64,000 nt of DNA from Piscinibacter sp047600445 (GTDB lineage: Bacteria > Pseudomonadota > Gammaproteobacteria > Burkholderiales > Burkholderiaceae_C). Shown piece by piece: positions 38,409 to 46,895 of the stretch (within the stretch, counting starts at the first letter, position 1; each line of letters begins with the position of its first letter). The position numbers and the translations under genes are program-made. Location: assembly GCF_047600445.1 (NCBI RefSeq), contig NZ_JASGKT010000002.1:186001-250000 (forward strand), written 5' to 3'. A model generated the notes under the pieces. That model made no database searches and was not told the origin of the DNA. It saw only the letters and a list, made by a program, of their open reading frames with translations.

Positions 38409-39261
38409 CGATCTTTCTGCTGCCAACACGGTTGCCGAGAGCTGCGCTCGCAGTTGAATCCCATCCTCTGCTGAGCCCCCACAACACCCCCGCCCTGAAC
38501 GCATCCCCACACCCCGTCGGATCCACCACCGACTCGGCCTTCACGCCGGGAACGTGCGAGCGCTTTCCCTTCTCCCACACATCGCAACCATCGGCGCCCA
38601 GGGTCACGATCACGCCCTTCAGGTGCGAGTCCGAGAGCGATTCCAGCGTCAGCCCGGTGCGCTCGCACAGCATGCGTGCCTCGTAGTCGTTCAACGCCAC
38701 CCAGCTCGCCTTGGCGATGAAGTCCTTCAGTTCGGCGCCGCTGAACATCGGCAGGCCCTGGCCGGGGTCGAAGATGAACGGGATGCCGGTGTCGGCGAGC
38801 TGCTGCGCGTGCTGGAGCATCGCGTCGCGGCCGTCGGGCGCGACGATGGCCAGTTCGATGTCGTTGCGCCTGGGCACCGCGGTGAGGTGCGCCTGCTGCA
38901 TCGCGCCCGGGTGGAAGGCGGTGATCTGGTTGTTGTCCTGGTCCGTGATGATGATCGCCTGCGCGGTGTAGCTGTCTTCGATCACGCGCACGAACTCCGT
39001 GCTGGCGCCCCAGTTGCGGATGCGCGCCAGGTAGTCCTGCCCGTCGCTGCCGAGCGTGGCCAGGATCAGCGGCTCGGCGCCGAGCTGCGCGAGCGAGTAG
39101 GCGATGTTGCCGGCGCAGCCGCCGAACTCGCGGCGCAGGCTCGGCACCAGGAACGACACGTTCAGGATGTGCACCTGGTCGGGCAGGATCTGCTCGGCGA
39201 AACGCCCGGGAAAGGTGGTGATGGTGTCGAAGGCGAGCGAGCCGCAGACCAGGATCGGCAT
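38353..39261 (-). CDS. PfkB-family carbohydrate/nucleoside kinase
   Basis: A ribokinase-superfamily enzyme of 302 residues. It has the substrate-side GGCAGNIAYSLAQLG motif, DPGQGLPMFSG, and the anion-hole/catalytic motif DPTGCGDAFRAGVLWG near residues 250-265. The family member typical of this position in Burkholderiales is annotated as adenosine or carbohydrate kinase; the substrate cannot be read from sequence. The last 15 or so residues (HLVADLRKEIL) extend past the usual end and lie in the low-GC segment, so the 3' end was probably altered when the orphan arrived. It is downstream of the DUF3426 gene. Confidence 0.92.
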   Translation of the reverse strand: MPILVCGSLAFDTITTFPGRFAEQILPDQVHILNVSFLVPSLRREFGGCAGNIAYSLAQLGAEPLILATLGSDGQDYLARIRNWGASTEFVRVIEDSYTAQAIIITDQDNNQITAFHPGAMQQAHLTAVPRRNDIELAIVAPDGRDAMLQHAQQLADTGIPFIFDPGQGLPMFSGAELKDFIAKASWVALNDYEARMLCERTGLTLESLSDSHLKGVIVTLGADGCDVWEKGKRSHVPGVKAESVVDPTGCGDAFRAGVLWGLSRGWDSTASAALGNRVGSRKIATSGAQNHLVADLRKEIL

Positions 39262-39280
39262 GGTGTCTCCGGAAGAGGGT

Positions 39281-40243
39281 TCAGGGGTAGAAGATCTCGA
39301 CGGTGTAGCCCGTCACGCGCAGCGCGCCGGTGGCGAGCATGGCTTGCAGCGTCGTCTCCGCGCCCGGGCCGATCTGGCGCGCCGGCGCGTGCAGTTCCTG
39401 CGGGCCGAGCGTGCGGCGCGCCAGCAGCTCGCCGCTCGCATCGGTCAGCGTCAGCTCGATCCACGGCAGCGCGGCGACCGTCGGCGCGCGGTTGCGCAGC
39501 ACGACGTTGAAGCGGAAGGCGTCGCCTGATGCCGTCTTGGCCAGCGCGGTGCTCTCGACCACGATGTCTTCGATGCGGCGCGGCGCCTCGATGGTGCAGC
39601 CGGCCCAGCCGCACCACGTGGCGAGCGCCGGCGCGATGGCCGGCACGCGCGCGGCGAGCGCGTCGCGGAAGTGGTGCGCGCCTTGCAGCGCGAGCGCGCC
39701 CAGCAGCAGCAGCGCGAGCGCGAACAGCGCCTTGCGCGTGCCCGACGACTGCCAGCGCGCCTCGCGCTCGGCGGCGCGCACGAAGGCGGGCGCGTCGTCG
39801 GCTTCCGCGGCGGGCTCGCGGGCGGCCACGGTGCGCTCCGGCGCGGCTTCGGCGCCGTCGAGCGCGTCCAGCGGCAGGTCGGTGTCGAAGCGCGCGTCGG
39901 CGAAGTCCGGGCCGCGGCCGCGGTCCGAGGCGCCCAGGCCGGTCAGCGCGCCGAAGCCGGTGCGGCGCGCGGTGCTGCCGAACAGTTGCTCGTCGATCTT
40001 GTCGACCAGTTCGGGGTCGGGCAGTTCTTCGAGGTCGTGCTCGTCGGGTGCCGGCACGGGCAGCATCTGCTTGGATTCCGACCACTCGGGCGGCGAGTCG
40101 CGCTCCAGGTCGAACAGGCCTTCGAGCGCGTTGAAGACCTCGTTGCAGCGGCCGCAGCGCACCCAGCCTTCCGAGACCTTCAACTGGTCCTGCACCACGC
40201 GGAAGACGGTTCCGCAGGAGGTGCATCGGGTGGCCAGGCTCAT
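39281..40243 (-). CDS. DUF3426 zinc-ribbon membrane protein
   Basis: A 320-residue protein with an N-terminal MJ0042-type zinc finger (TRCTSCGTVFRV and WVRCGRCNEVF), an acidic low-complexity linker to about residue 160, one membrane helix (ALFALALLLLGALALQG, about 172-188) and a periplasmic DUF3426 domain ending VTGYTVEIFYP. The finger stays in the cytoplasm. Function is unknown; position after prmA is conserved in this order. Confidence 0.9.
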   Translation of the reverse strand: MSLATRCTSCGTVFRVVQDQLKVSEGWVRCGRCNEVFNALEGLFDLERDSPPEWSESKQMLPVPAPDEHDLEELPDPELVDKIDEQLFGSTARRTGFGALTGLGASDRGRGPDFADARFDTDLPLDALDGAEAAPERTVAAREPAAEADDAPAFVRAAEREARWQSSGTRKALFALALLLLGALALQGAHHFRDALAARVPAIAPALATWCGWAGCTIEAPRRIEDIVVESTALAKTASGDAFRFNVVLRNRAPTVAALPWIELTLTDASGELLARRTLGPQELHAPARQIGPGAETTLQAMLATGALRVTGYTVEIFYP

Positions 40244-40250
40244 GCGGCGA

Positions 40251-41150
40251 TCATGCCATTTCGCCGGTCATCAGCACCCAGCCTTCGTCGCGGTCGGCCA
40301 CCCGCAGCGCGAGCCAGGGGGCGTAGGCCGCCGTCAGCTCGTCGGCCTGGCGCTCCAGGATGCCGGCCAGCACCAGATGCCCGCCGGGCGCGACGTGCGC
40401 GGCCAGCAGCGGCGCGAGCAGCTTCAGCGGCGTGGCCAGGATGTTGGCGAACACCAGCGGGTAGCGGCCCTGCGCCCGCTCGGGCAGGCCGGCCACCAGC
40501 GTGACGCCGTTGCGCAGCGCGTTGGCGCGCGTGGCCTCGACGGCGGCTGGGTCGATGTCCACCGCGTCGATGGACGTGGCGCCGTGCAGCGCCGCGCCGA
40601 TCGCGAGGATGCCCGAGCCGCAGCCGTAGTCGAGCACGCGGCTCCAGCGCGGCGCGAGCGCGGCGGCCTGCAATGCCGTCCAGCGCAGGCACATGCGCGT
40701 GGTCGGGTGCGTGCCGGTGCCGAAGGCGAGGCCGGGGTCGAGGCGGATCACGCGCCGCGCGCCGGCCGGCACCTCGTGCCAGCTCGGCACGATCCAGAAA
40801 CCCGGCGCGATCTCCACCGGCGCGAACTGCGACTGCGTGAGCCGCACCCAGTCCTGCTCCTCCACGGGGCGCATCGAGACCAGGGCCAGGCCCTTCGCCC
40901 AGTCCTGCGCGAGCAGCAGCGTGCCGGCCTCGGTGGCCGCCTGTTCGCTGTCGAACAGCGCGACGATGCGCGAGCGCTTCCAGCCGCCGGCCGGCGCCGC
41001 CATGCCCGGCTCGCCGAACAGCGCCTGCTCGGCCTCGGTGTCGGCGTCCGCGTCCTCGACCGAGGCGGACAGCGCGCCGAGCTCGTCGATCAGCGCATCG
41101 GTGACCGGCTCGACCGCGTCCTCGGGCGCGAGCAGCAGCAGTTCGATCAT
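40251..41150 (-). CDS. prmA: Ribosomal protein L11 methyltransferase
   Basis: SAM-dependent methylation of L11. The 299-residue protein has a substrate-binding N-terminal domain and the methyltransferase domain with DYGCGSGILAIGAALHG near residue 180 and FANILATPL (the NxxxxPL-type active-site motif). It is 10 bases after accC and 7 before the DUF3426 gene on the same strand: accB-accC-prmA-DUF3426-kinase. Confidence 0.96.
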   Translation of the reverse strand: MIELLLLAPEDAVEPVTDALIDELGALSASVEDADADTEAEQALFGEPGMAAPAGGWKRSRIVALFDSEQAATEAGTLLLAQDWAKGLALVSMRPVEEQDWVRLTQSQFAPVEIAPGFWIVPSWHEVPAGARRVIRLDPGLAFGTGTHPTTRMCLRWTALQAAALAPRWSRVLDYGCGSGILAIGAALHGATSIDAVDIDPAAVEATRANALRNGVTLVAGLPERAQGRYPLVFANILATPLKLLAPLLAAHVAPGGHLVLAGILERQADELTAAYAPWLALRVADRDEGWVLMTGEMA

Positions 41151-41160
41151 CGCGGCGTGC

Positions 41161-42510
41161 TCAGCGCTTGTGCTCGGCCATCCAGCCTTCGAGGTAGTGG
41201 ATGCTGGTGCCGCCCTCGATGAACTTGGCGTCCACCATCAGCTCGCGGTGCAGCGGGATGTTGGTCTGGATGCCCTCGACCACCATCTCCGACAGCGCGA
41301 TGCGCATGCGCGCCAGCGCCTGGTCGCGCGTGTCGCCGTGCACGATGATCTTGCCGATCATCGAGTCGTAGTGGGGCGGCACGAAGTAGTTGGTGTAGGC
41401 GTGCGAGTCGACGCGCACGCCCGGCCCGCCCGGCGCGTGCCAGGTGGTGATGCGTCCGGGCGAGGGGATGAACTTGTAGGCGTCCTCGGCGTTGATGCGG
41501 CACTCGATCGCATGGCCGCGCATCTGGATGGCGCGCTGCGCGAAGGGCAGCTTCTCGCCGGCGGCGACGCGGATCTGCATCTGCACGATGTCGATGCCGG
41601 TCACCAGTTCCGTCACCGGGTGCTCCACCTGCACGCGCGTGTTCATCTCGATGAAGTAGAACTCGCCGTCCTGGTACAGGAACTCGAAGGTGCCGGCGCC
41701 GCGGTAGCCGATCTTCTTGCAGGCGGCGGCGCAGCGGTCGCCGATGCGCTCGATCACGCGGCGCGGGATGCCCGGCGCGGGCGCCTCCTCGATGATCTTC
41801 TGGTGGCGGCGCTGCATCGAGCAGTCGCGCTCGCCCAGCCAGACGGCGTTCTTGTGCTGGTCGGCCAGCACCTGGATCTCGACGTGGCGCGGCCGTTCTA
41901 GGAACTTCTCCATGTACACGGCCGGGTTGCCGAAGGCCGCGCCGGCCTCGCCGCGCGTGGTCTGCACGGCGTGGATCAGCGCCGCCTCGGTGTGCACCAC
42001 GCGCATGCCGCGCCCGCCGCCGCCGCCGGCCGCCTTGATGATCACCGGGTAGCCGATGCCGCGCGCGATGCGGATGATCTCCTTCGGGTCTTCCGGCAGC
42101 GCGCCTTCCGAGCCCGGCACGCAGGGCACGCCCGACTTGATCATCGCCTGCTTGGCCGAGACCTTGTCGCCCATCAGCCGGATCGACTCGGGCGTCGGGC
42201 CGATGAAGGCGAAGCCGCTGCGTTCGACGCGCTCGGCGAAGTCGGCGTTCTCCGACAGGAAGCCGTAGCCGGGGTGGATGGCCTCGGCGTCGGTGACCTC
42301 GGCGGTCGAGATGATCGCCGGCATGTTGAGGTAGCTCTGCGCCGAGGGCGCCGGGCCGATGCACACCGCCTCGTCGGCCAGCTTGACGTACTTGGCGTCG
42401 CGGTCGGCCTCGGAATACACCACCACCGACTTGATGCCCATCTCGCGGCAGGCGCGCTGGACGCGCAACGCGATTTCGCCCCGATTGGCGATGAGGATTT
42501 TCTTGAACAT
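41161..42510 (-). CDS. accC: Biotin carboxylase, acetyl-CoA carboxylase subunit
   Basis: Carboxylates biotin on AccB with ATP and bicarbonate, the first half-reaction of fatty acid synthesis. The 449-residue protein starts MFKKILIANRGEIALRVQR, has the ATP-grasp glycine loop KAAGGGGGRGMR, EMNTRVQVEHPVTE and the catalytic-region RINAEDAYKFIPSPG. The start at 42510 follows family alignment; a frame extension upstream toward accB is rejected. It is 11 bases after accB. Confidence 0.98.
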   Translation of the reverse strand: MFKKILIANRGEIALRVQRACREMGIKSVVVYSEADRDAKYVKLADEAVCIGPAPSAQSYLNMPAIISTAEVTDAEAIHPGYGFLSENADFAERVERSGFAFIGPTPESIRLMGDKVSAKQAMIKSGVPCVPGSEGALPEDPKEIIRIARGIGYPVIIKAAGGGGGRGMRVVHTEAALIHAVQTTRGEAGAAFGNPAVYMEKFLERPRHVEIQVLADQHKNAVWLGERDCSMQRRHQKIIEEAPAPGIPRRVIERIGDRCAAACKKIGYRGAGTFEFLYQDGEFYFIEMNTRVQVEHPVTELVTGIDIVQMQIRVAAGEKLPFAQRAIQMRGHAIECRINAEDAYKFIPSPGRITTWHAPGGPGVRVDSHAYTNYFVPPHYDSMIGKIIVHGDTRDQALARMRIALSEMVVEGIQTNIPLHRELMVDAKFIEGGTSIHYLEGWMAEHKR

Positions 42511-42521
42511 CGGGCGACTGG

Positions 42522-42989
42522 CTATTCGACGACGAACAGCGGTTGACCGAATTCGACCGCCTGGCCGTTTTCGCACAGGATCTTGGTGATCTTGCCGGCC
42601 TGGTCGGCTTCGATCTCGTTCATGATCTTCATCGCCTCGATGATGCAGACCGGCTCGCCCTCCTTGACCTCGGCGCCGAGTTCGACGAAGGCCTTGCCGC
42701 CCGGGCTGGACGAGCGGTAGAAGGTTCCGACCATCGGCGACTTGATCACGTGGCCGGTTTCGGCTGCCGGTGCGGCCTCGGCGGCCGGTGCCGGCGCGGC
42801 AACGGCCGCAGCGGCGGCCACCGGCGCGGCGACGGGCGCCGCCACATGCATCACCGTGGCCGGCGCGACGGCCGCCGCAGGCTCCGACTTGACGATGCGG
42901 ACCTTGCCGTCGGCCTCGGTGATTTCGAGTTCCGAGATGTTCGATTCCGACACGAGGTCGATCAGTGTCTTGAGCTTGCGAAGGTCCAT
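42522..42989 (-). CDS. accB: Biotin carboxyl carrier protein
   Basis: The biotinylated carrier subunit of acetyl-CoA carboxylase; 155 residues. It has an N-terminal domain, an Ala/Pro-rich hinge (about residues 40-75) and the biotinyl domain with the modified lysine in EAMKIMNEIE. GGAGAG lies just upstream of the start. It heads accB-accC-prmA; aroQ, which often precedes it in this order, is absent here. Confidence 0.97.
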   Translation of the reverse strand: MDLRKLKTLIDLVSESNISELEITEADGKVRIVKSEPAAAVAPATVMHVAAPVAAPVAAAAAVAAPAPAAEAAPAAETGHVIKSPMVGTFYRSSSPGGKAFVELGAEVKEGEPVCIIEAMKIMNEIEADQAGKITKILCENGQAVEFGQPLFVVE

Positions 42990-43168
42990 GAGCTCTCCAA
43001 CGGTTGTCTTGTAGTCGCGATCGTGCGCCGAAAAGGTGGCTACTGATTGGATCTGACGCAGTCCGATCGTTTATTCAGGATGTCGCGCAGCGCCGCTCGA
43101 GGCTGGATTCCTGGGGATGCCGAGACTGGGTTCGCCGCACGAAGACTGCGACTTTACGCGCTTTGACG

Positions 43169-43185
43169 CAATTTGCGAGCAATTG
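43169..43185. repeat. 17-bp dyad upstream of accB
   Basis: CAATT, seven bases, AATTG, 180 bases ahead of accB in an AT-richer patch of the 243-base gap between accB and the TlpA-like gene. It may be an operator; no clear promoter was found. The rest of the gap shows nothing I can name. Confidence 0.35.
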
Positions 43186-43232
43186 ACAAGTGGCGGCTTT
43201 GGTGCTTGAGAAGTGCGACGGAAGTCACACGG

Positions 43233-43754
43233 TCACACGATCGCCGCTGCCCAGGCCTCCACCTCGGCCGGCTTGAGCGCGCCGAGCTTGCGCGAGCGCA
43301 GGCGGCCGTCGCTGCCCAGCACCACGGTGAACGGCAGCCCGCCTTGCGCATTGCCCAGCGCCCGGCCGAACTCGACGCCGTCCAGTCCCGCCAGGCCGAC
43401 CGGCAGCGCCAGCGGGCGCTTGCGCAGGAACTCGCGCACCGGCGTCGGCCCGTCGACCGCCAGCGCCAGCACCGACCAGCCGCGCGGCTGCTGCTCGCGC
43501 TGGAAGCGCTCCAGCAGCGGCAGCTCGGTGATGCAGGGCGGGCACCAGGTGGCCCAGAAGTTCAGCACCAGCGGCTTGCCGCGATAGTCAGCAAGCGCCA
43601 ACTCACCACCTTCCGGACGCTCGAAACGGCTTTCCCAGAAGCCAGCGGGCAGCGGCACGTCCTGCGGGTGCAGCCGCCACCAGGCCACGCCGACGCCCGC
43701 GGCAGCGGCCGTCAAGGCGGCCGCGCTGCCGATCACGAGTTCGCGCCGCTTCAT
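43233..43754 (-). CDS. TlpA-like periplasmic thioredoxin
   Basis: A 173-residue membrane-anchored or exported thiol-disulfide protein. N-terminal KRRELVIGSAAALTAAAAG is a signal or anchor with a twin-arginine flavour. The redox motif is in FWATWCPPCITELP (CPPC) near residue 70. A cis-Pro is likely in GLPFTVV. Roles of such proteins in cytochrome c maturation are known for relatives; its own partner is unknown. Its start overlaps the stop of the upstream 201-residue gene (ATGA), so they are coupled. Confidence 0.9.
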   Translation of the reverse strand: MKRRELVIGSAAALTAAAAGVGVAWWRLHPQDVPLPAGFWESRFERPEGGELALADYRGKPLVLNFWATWCPPCITELPLLERFQREQQPRGWSVLALAVDGPTPVREFLRKRPLALPVGLAGLDGVEFGRALGNAQGGLPFTVVLGSDGRLRSRKLGALKPAEVEAWAAAIV

Positions 43755-44356
43755 GCCGCCGCCAGCATGCGGCGCAGTGCCGCCAGATCGCCGCAGTTCG
43801 TCTGGCCGCGCGCATCGGGCTTCAGCGCGCCGCGCAGGTCGTCGAGGTCGAGCACGCTCAGGTGCACGCCGACCGGCGCGCCCCGTTCGCGGCCGGTGTC
43901 GGCCACGGTCAGCACGTCGATGCTCTGCCCGCGCGGGCCGGGGCGGCTGCCCACGTCGTAGGGCACGCGCTGGTCGAGCAGGAAGATCTCGGCCTGCTTG
44001 GGGTCGTCGCAATAGAGCTGCAGGTGCACGTCGGACAGCCGCGTCGCCGTGCCGCGCCACACCGCGCCGGCCAGGTGCGGGCGCAGCGGCGCGAGGCGTT
44101 CCATCCACCGCGCGGCCAGCTCGCGCAGCGCGCGCAGCTCGGCCGGCTGGGTGTCGGCGCAGAACAGTTGCAGGTAGGCGCGCACCTCGTCTTCCACCGC
44201 CTCGTTGCCCGGCATCTCGGCCGCGCGCACGCTGTGCCGCCCCAGCACGCGCGCCGCCTTGCGCTTGGCCGGGCCGTATTCCATGCCTTCTTCCACCACC
44301 AGCCGGGCGGCGGCGGCGGCGATCTCCTCGGTCAGCGTAGCGGCCATGAACGTCAT
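43751..44356 (-). CDS. Conserved protein of unknown function
   Basis: A 201-residue cytosolic protein. It is made of an N-terminal helical half (EIAAAAARLVVEEGMEYGPA, LQLFCADTQPAELRALRELA) and a beta-containing C-terminal half (VHLQLYCDDPKQAEIFLLD, GQSIDVLTVAD). No catalytic motif is recognised. Relatives are sometimes labelled as Mur ligases by proximity, which the sequence does not support. It is translationally coupled to the TlpA-like gene. The ATG at 44347 is an alternative start. Confidence 0.75.
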   Translation of the reverse strand: MTFMAATLTEEIAAAAARLVVEEGMEYGPAKRKAARVLGRHSVRAAEMPGNEAVEDEVRAYLQLFCADTQPAELRALRELAARWMERLAPLRPHLAGAVWRGTATRLSDVHLQLYCDDPKQAEIFLLDQRVPYDVGSRPGPRGQSIDVLTVADTGRERGAPVGVHLSVLDLDDLRGALKPDARGQTNCGDLAALRRMLAAA

Positions 44357-44380
44357 TCTAGGAAGCGCGCCCGCGCCGCG

Positions 44381-45151
44381 TCAGGGCGGGTCGACCGCGC
44401 CCATGCGCGCGACGATGGTGCCGGCGCGCCCGACCACGTAGGCCGAGTTCGGCCGTTTCTCGAAGCGCTTGGGCGCCGGCAGCATCACCGCCAGCCGCGC
44501 CGCCTGCACCGCGCCCAGCGAGGCGGCCGGCACGCGGAAGTAGTGGCGCGCGGCGGCCTCGGCGCCGAACAGGCCTTCGCCCCACTCGACGCTGTTCAGG
44601 TAGATCTCCAGGATGCGCCGCTTGCCCAGCAGCGTCTCGAGCATCAGCGTGATGGCAAATTCCTGGCCCTTGCGCGCCAGGCTGCGCTCGCTGCCGAGGA
44701 AGAGGTTCTTGGCGAGCTGCTGCGTGATCGTCGAGCCGCCCACCACCCTGGCCTCGCGCGGCGCGGCCTTCGTTCCCTTGCGCTCGATCCGCGCGTTCAG
44801 GCGCTGGGCGCGCTCCTCGGCGCGCTGGTTGCGTTCCCAGGCGCGCTCGATCGCATCCCAGTCGACGCCGGAATGCTCGGTGAAGTCGGCGTCCTCCGAG
44901 GCGATCACCGCGCGCTTCAGGTGCGGCGAGATGCGCTCGTAGTCCACCCACTGCTGCGCCCACAGGATCTGGTGCTTCTCGACCAGGAGCCGCCACGCCT
45001 CGGAGCGCTGGAAGGTGGTGGACTGCGGATCGACCACCGCCATCAGCGCGATGCGCGCGGCGAAGTAGAGCTGCAAGGCGAGCACCGACAGCACGAACAG
45101 CGCGAGCAGGCGCCCGAACGAGCGGCCCAGCGAGCGCAGCAACGCAGCCAT
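44381..45151 (-). CDS. mtgA: Monofunctional biosynthetic peptidoglycan transglycosylase
   Basis: A GT51 enzyme that polymerises lipid II into glycan strands. The 256-residue protein has one N-terminal membrane anchor (about residues 13-33) and periplasmic catalytic domain with ASEDADFTEHSGVDW (catalytic Glu) and GGSTITQQLAKNLFL. There is no transpeptidase domain. It follows aroE by two bases; the tonB-aroE-mtgA order is common in Burkholderiales. Confidence 0.97.
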   Translation of the reverse strand: MAALLRSLGRSFGRLLALFVLSVLALQLYFAARIALMAVVDPQSTTFQRSEAWRLLVEKHQILWAQQWVDYERISPHLKRAVIASEDADFTEHSGVDWDAIERAWERNQRAEERAQRLNARIERKGTKAAPREARVVGGSTITQQLAKNLFLGSERSLARKGQEFAITLMLETLLGKRRILEIYLNSVEWGEGLFGAEAAARHYFRVPAASLGAVQAARLAVMLPAPKRFEKRPNSAYVVGRAGTIVARMGAVDPP

Positions 45152-45153
45152 CG

Positions 45154-46026
45154 TCAGGCCGCCTTCGCCGCCAGCCGCGCGCGCAGCGCGGCGAGCACCG
45201 GCGCGCTCGCGGGCCGCACGCCGCGCCACACGAGGAAGGCCTCGGCGGCCTGCTCGACCAGCATGCCCAGCCCGTCGCGGCCGCGTGCGCCGTGCGCCTC
45301 GGCCCAGGCCAGGAAGCCTTGCGCGGCCGGGCCGTACATCATGTCCAGCGCCAGCGCGCCGGGGGCGAGCACCGCGGCGGCGACCGGCACCGCGTCGCCG
45401 TGCAGGCTGGAGGCGCTGGCGTTGATCACCACGTCGAAGCCGCCGCCGGCCTCGTGCGGCAGACGGGCCGCGAGCGCCGCCGCGCCGGCCAGGCCGGCAT
45501 GGCGCGCCACCAGTTCCTGCGCCCTGGCCAGCGTGCGGTTGGCCACCACCAGCGCCGCCGGCCGCGCTTCGAGCAGCGGCCCGAGCGCGCCGGCCGCCGC
45601 GCCGCCGGCGCCGATCAGCAGCACGCGCCTGCCGGCCAGCGCCACGCCGGCGTTGCCCTCGATGTCACGCACCAGGCCGACGCCGTCGGTGTTGTCGGCC
45701 AGCCAGCCGCCCTCGGCTTCGGCGTCGAAGCGCAGCGTGTTGGCGGCCTGCGCGCGTTCGGCGCGCGGCGTGCGGCGCGCCGCGAGCGCGAAGGCTTCGA
45801 GCTTGAACGGCACGGTGACGTTGCAGCCGCGCACCGCGCCGGCGCCACGCTCGGCGGCGAAGGCGCGGAGGGCGTCCGCGAAGCCATCCAGCGGGCACAG
45901 CAGCCGCTCGTAGACCAGCGCCTGCCCGGTCTGGCGCGCGAACTCGGCGTGGATGAAGGGCGACTGGCTGTGCGCCACCGGGTTGCCGGCCAGCGCATAG
46001 CGGTCGGGAGGCGTGCCGCCGCTCAT
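45154..46026 (-). CDS. aroE: Shikimate dehydrogenase
   Basis: NADPH-dependent reduction of dehydroshikimate in aromatic amino-acid synthesis. The 290-residue protein begins MSGGTPPDRYALAGNP and has the catalytic Lys in NVTVPFKLEAF, NTDGVGLVRD, the dinucleotide loop IGAGGAAAGALGP, and DMMYGP. The start at 46026 overlaps the tonB stop (ATGA). The open frame continues far upstream, but that part is a shadow of tonB and the ribonuclease. Confidence 0.97.
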   Translation of the reverse strand: MSGGTPPDRYALAGNPVAHSQSPFIHAEFARQTGQALVYERLLCPLDGFADALRAFAAERGAGAVRGCNVTVPFKLEAFALAARRTPRAERAQAANTLRFDAEAEGGWLADNTDGVGLVRDIEGNAGVALAGRRVLLIGAGGAAAGALGPLLEARPAALVVANRTLARAQELVARHAGLAGAAALAARLPHEAGGGFDVVINASASSLHGDAVPVAAAVLAPGALALDMMYGPAAQGFLAWAEAHGARGRDGLGMLVEQAAEAFLVWRGVRPASAPVLAALRARLAAKAA

Positions 46027-46889
46027 TGCGCGCTCAGCGTGGTGGACAGCCCCTCGTCGCGCGTGAACTTGAAGCGCGAGGTGATGACGAGCTGGTCGGC
46101 CTTGGCCCGCATCGCCGTGCTGAACGGGCCGAAGGGCGCGGCCGCCCTGACGATCGCCACCGCGCGGCGGTCGAGCACCGTCGAACTCGACGGCCGCACC
46201 ACCTCGGTTTCGAGCACGCGGCCTTCGGCGTCCACCGTCACGTTCATCACCAGCTCGCCGTAGAGCTTCCTGCCCTGGTGCTCGGGGAAGTTGCGCGTGC
46301 CGCGCTCCTCGATCTTGCGGCGAAGCTGGTCGTAGTACAGCGCGTAGACCTCCTCGCGCGTGGCCGGGCTGATGTAGCGCTTCTTCGGCCGCGCGTTCTC
46401 TTCGTTGATGCGCTTCTCGATCTCGGCCAGCAGTTCGATCAGGCGGCGACGCTTCTCCTCCAGCGCGCGCTCCTGCGGCGAGCCCTGGTCGCGCTGCGGG
46501 TCGGGCGGCGGCAGCAGCGCCAGCTCGCGGCGCATCTGCGCCAGCAACTGCTGCTGCGTCTCCTGCAACTGCTCGACCTGGCGGCGCGCGTCCTCGGTGG
46601 AGTCGCCCAGTTCCATCGTCGCCGAAGGCGGCAGCGGCGAGGTGGCGCGGCCGCGCTCGGCCTCGCCGCCGCCTTGCAGGTTGGCCTGCGCGATCGCCGT
46701 GGCCACCGAGGGCGCCTCGCCGGAGCGTGAGTTGACGAGGATGACCTCCAGCGGCGTGTCCTGGAACAGGCGGTTGAAGCGGTCCGGGTCGACGAAGCGC
46801 ACGCCCAGCAGCGCCGCGTGCACCGCCACCGAGAACAGCAGCGCGATCTGCAGCGTCGAGAGCTTGCGCAGCTTCTTCTTCAGCGCCAT
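46023..46889 (-). CDS. TonB-family energy transducer protein
   Basis: Couples the proton-motive force to outer-membrane transporters or related machines. In 288 residues: a short cytoplasmic start, a membrane helix (about 14-32), a charged helical region with Gln/Arg/Glu coiled-coil character (about 100-165), and a C-terminal TonB domain (LYGELVMNVTVDAEGRVLE). No exbB or exbD is next to it, so its motor partners must be elsewhere. It overlaps aroE by four bases. Confidence 0.9.
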   Translation of the reverse strand: MALKKKLRKLSTLQIALLFSVAVHAALLGVRFVDPDRFNRLFQDTPLEVILVNSRSGEAPSVATAIAQANLQGGGEAERGRATSPLPPSATMELGDSTEDARRQVEQLQETQQQLLAQMRRELALLPPPDPQRDQGSPQERALEEKRRRLIELLAEIEKRINEENARPKKRYISPATREEVYALYYDQLRRKIEERGTRNFPEHQGRKLYGELVMNVTVDAEGRVLETEVVRPSSSTVLDRRAVAIVRAAAPFGPFSTAMRAKADQLVITSRFKFTRDEGLSTTLSAQ

Positions 46890-46895
46890 GTCGGT

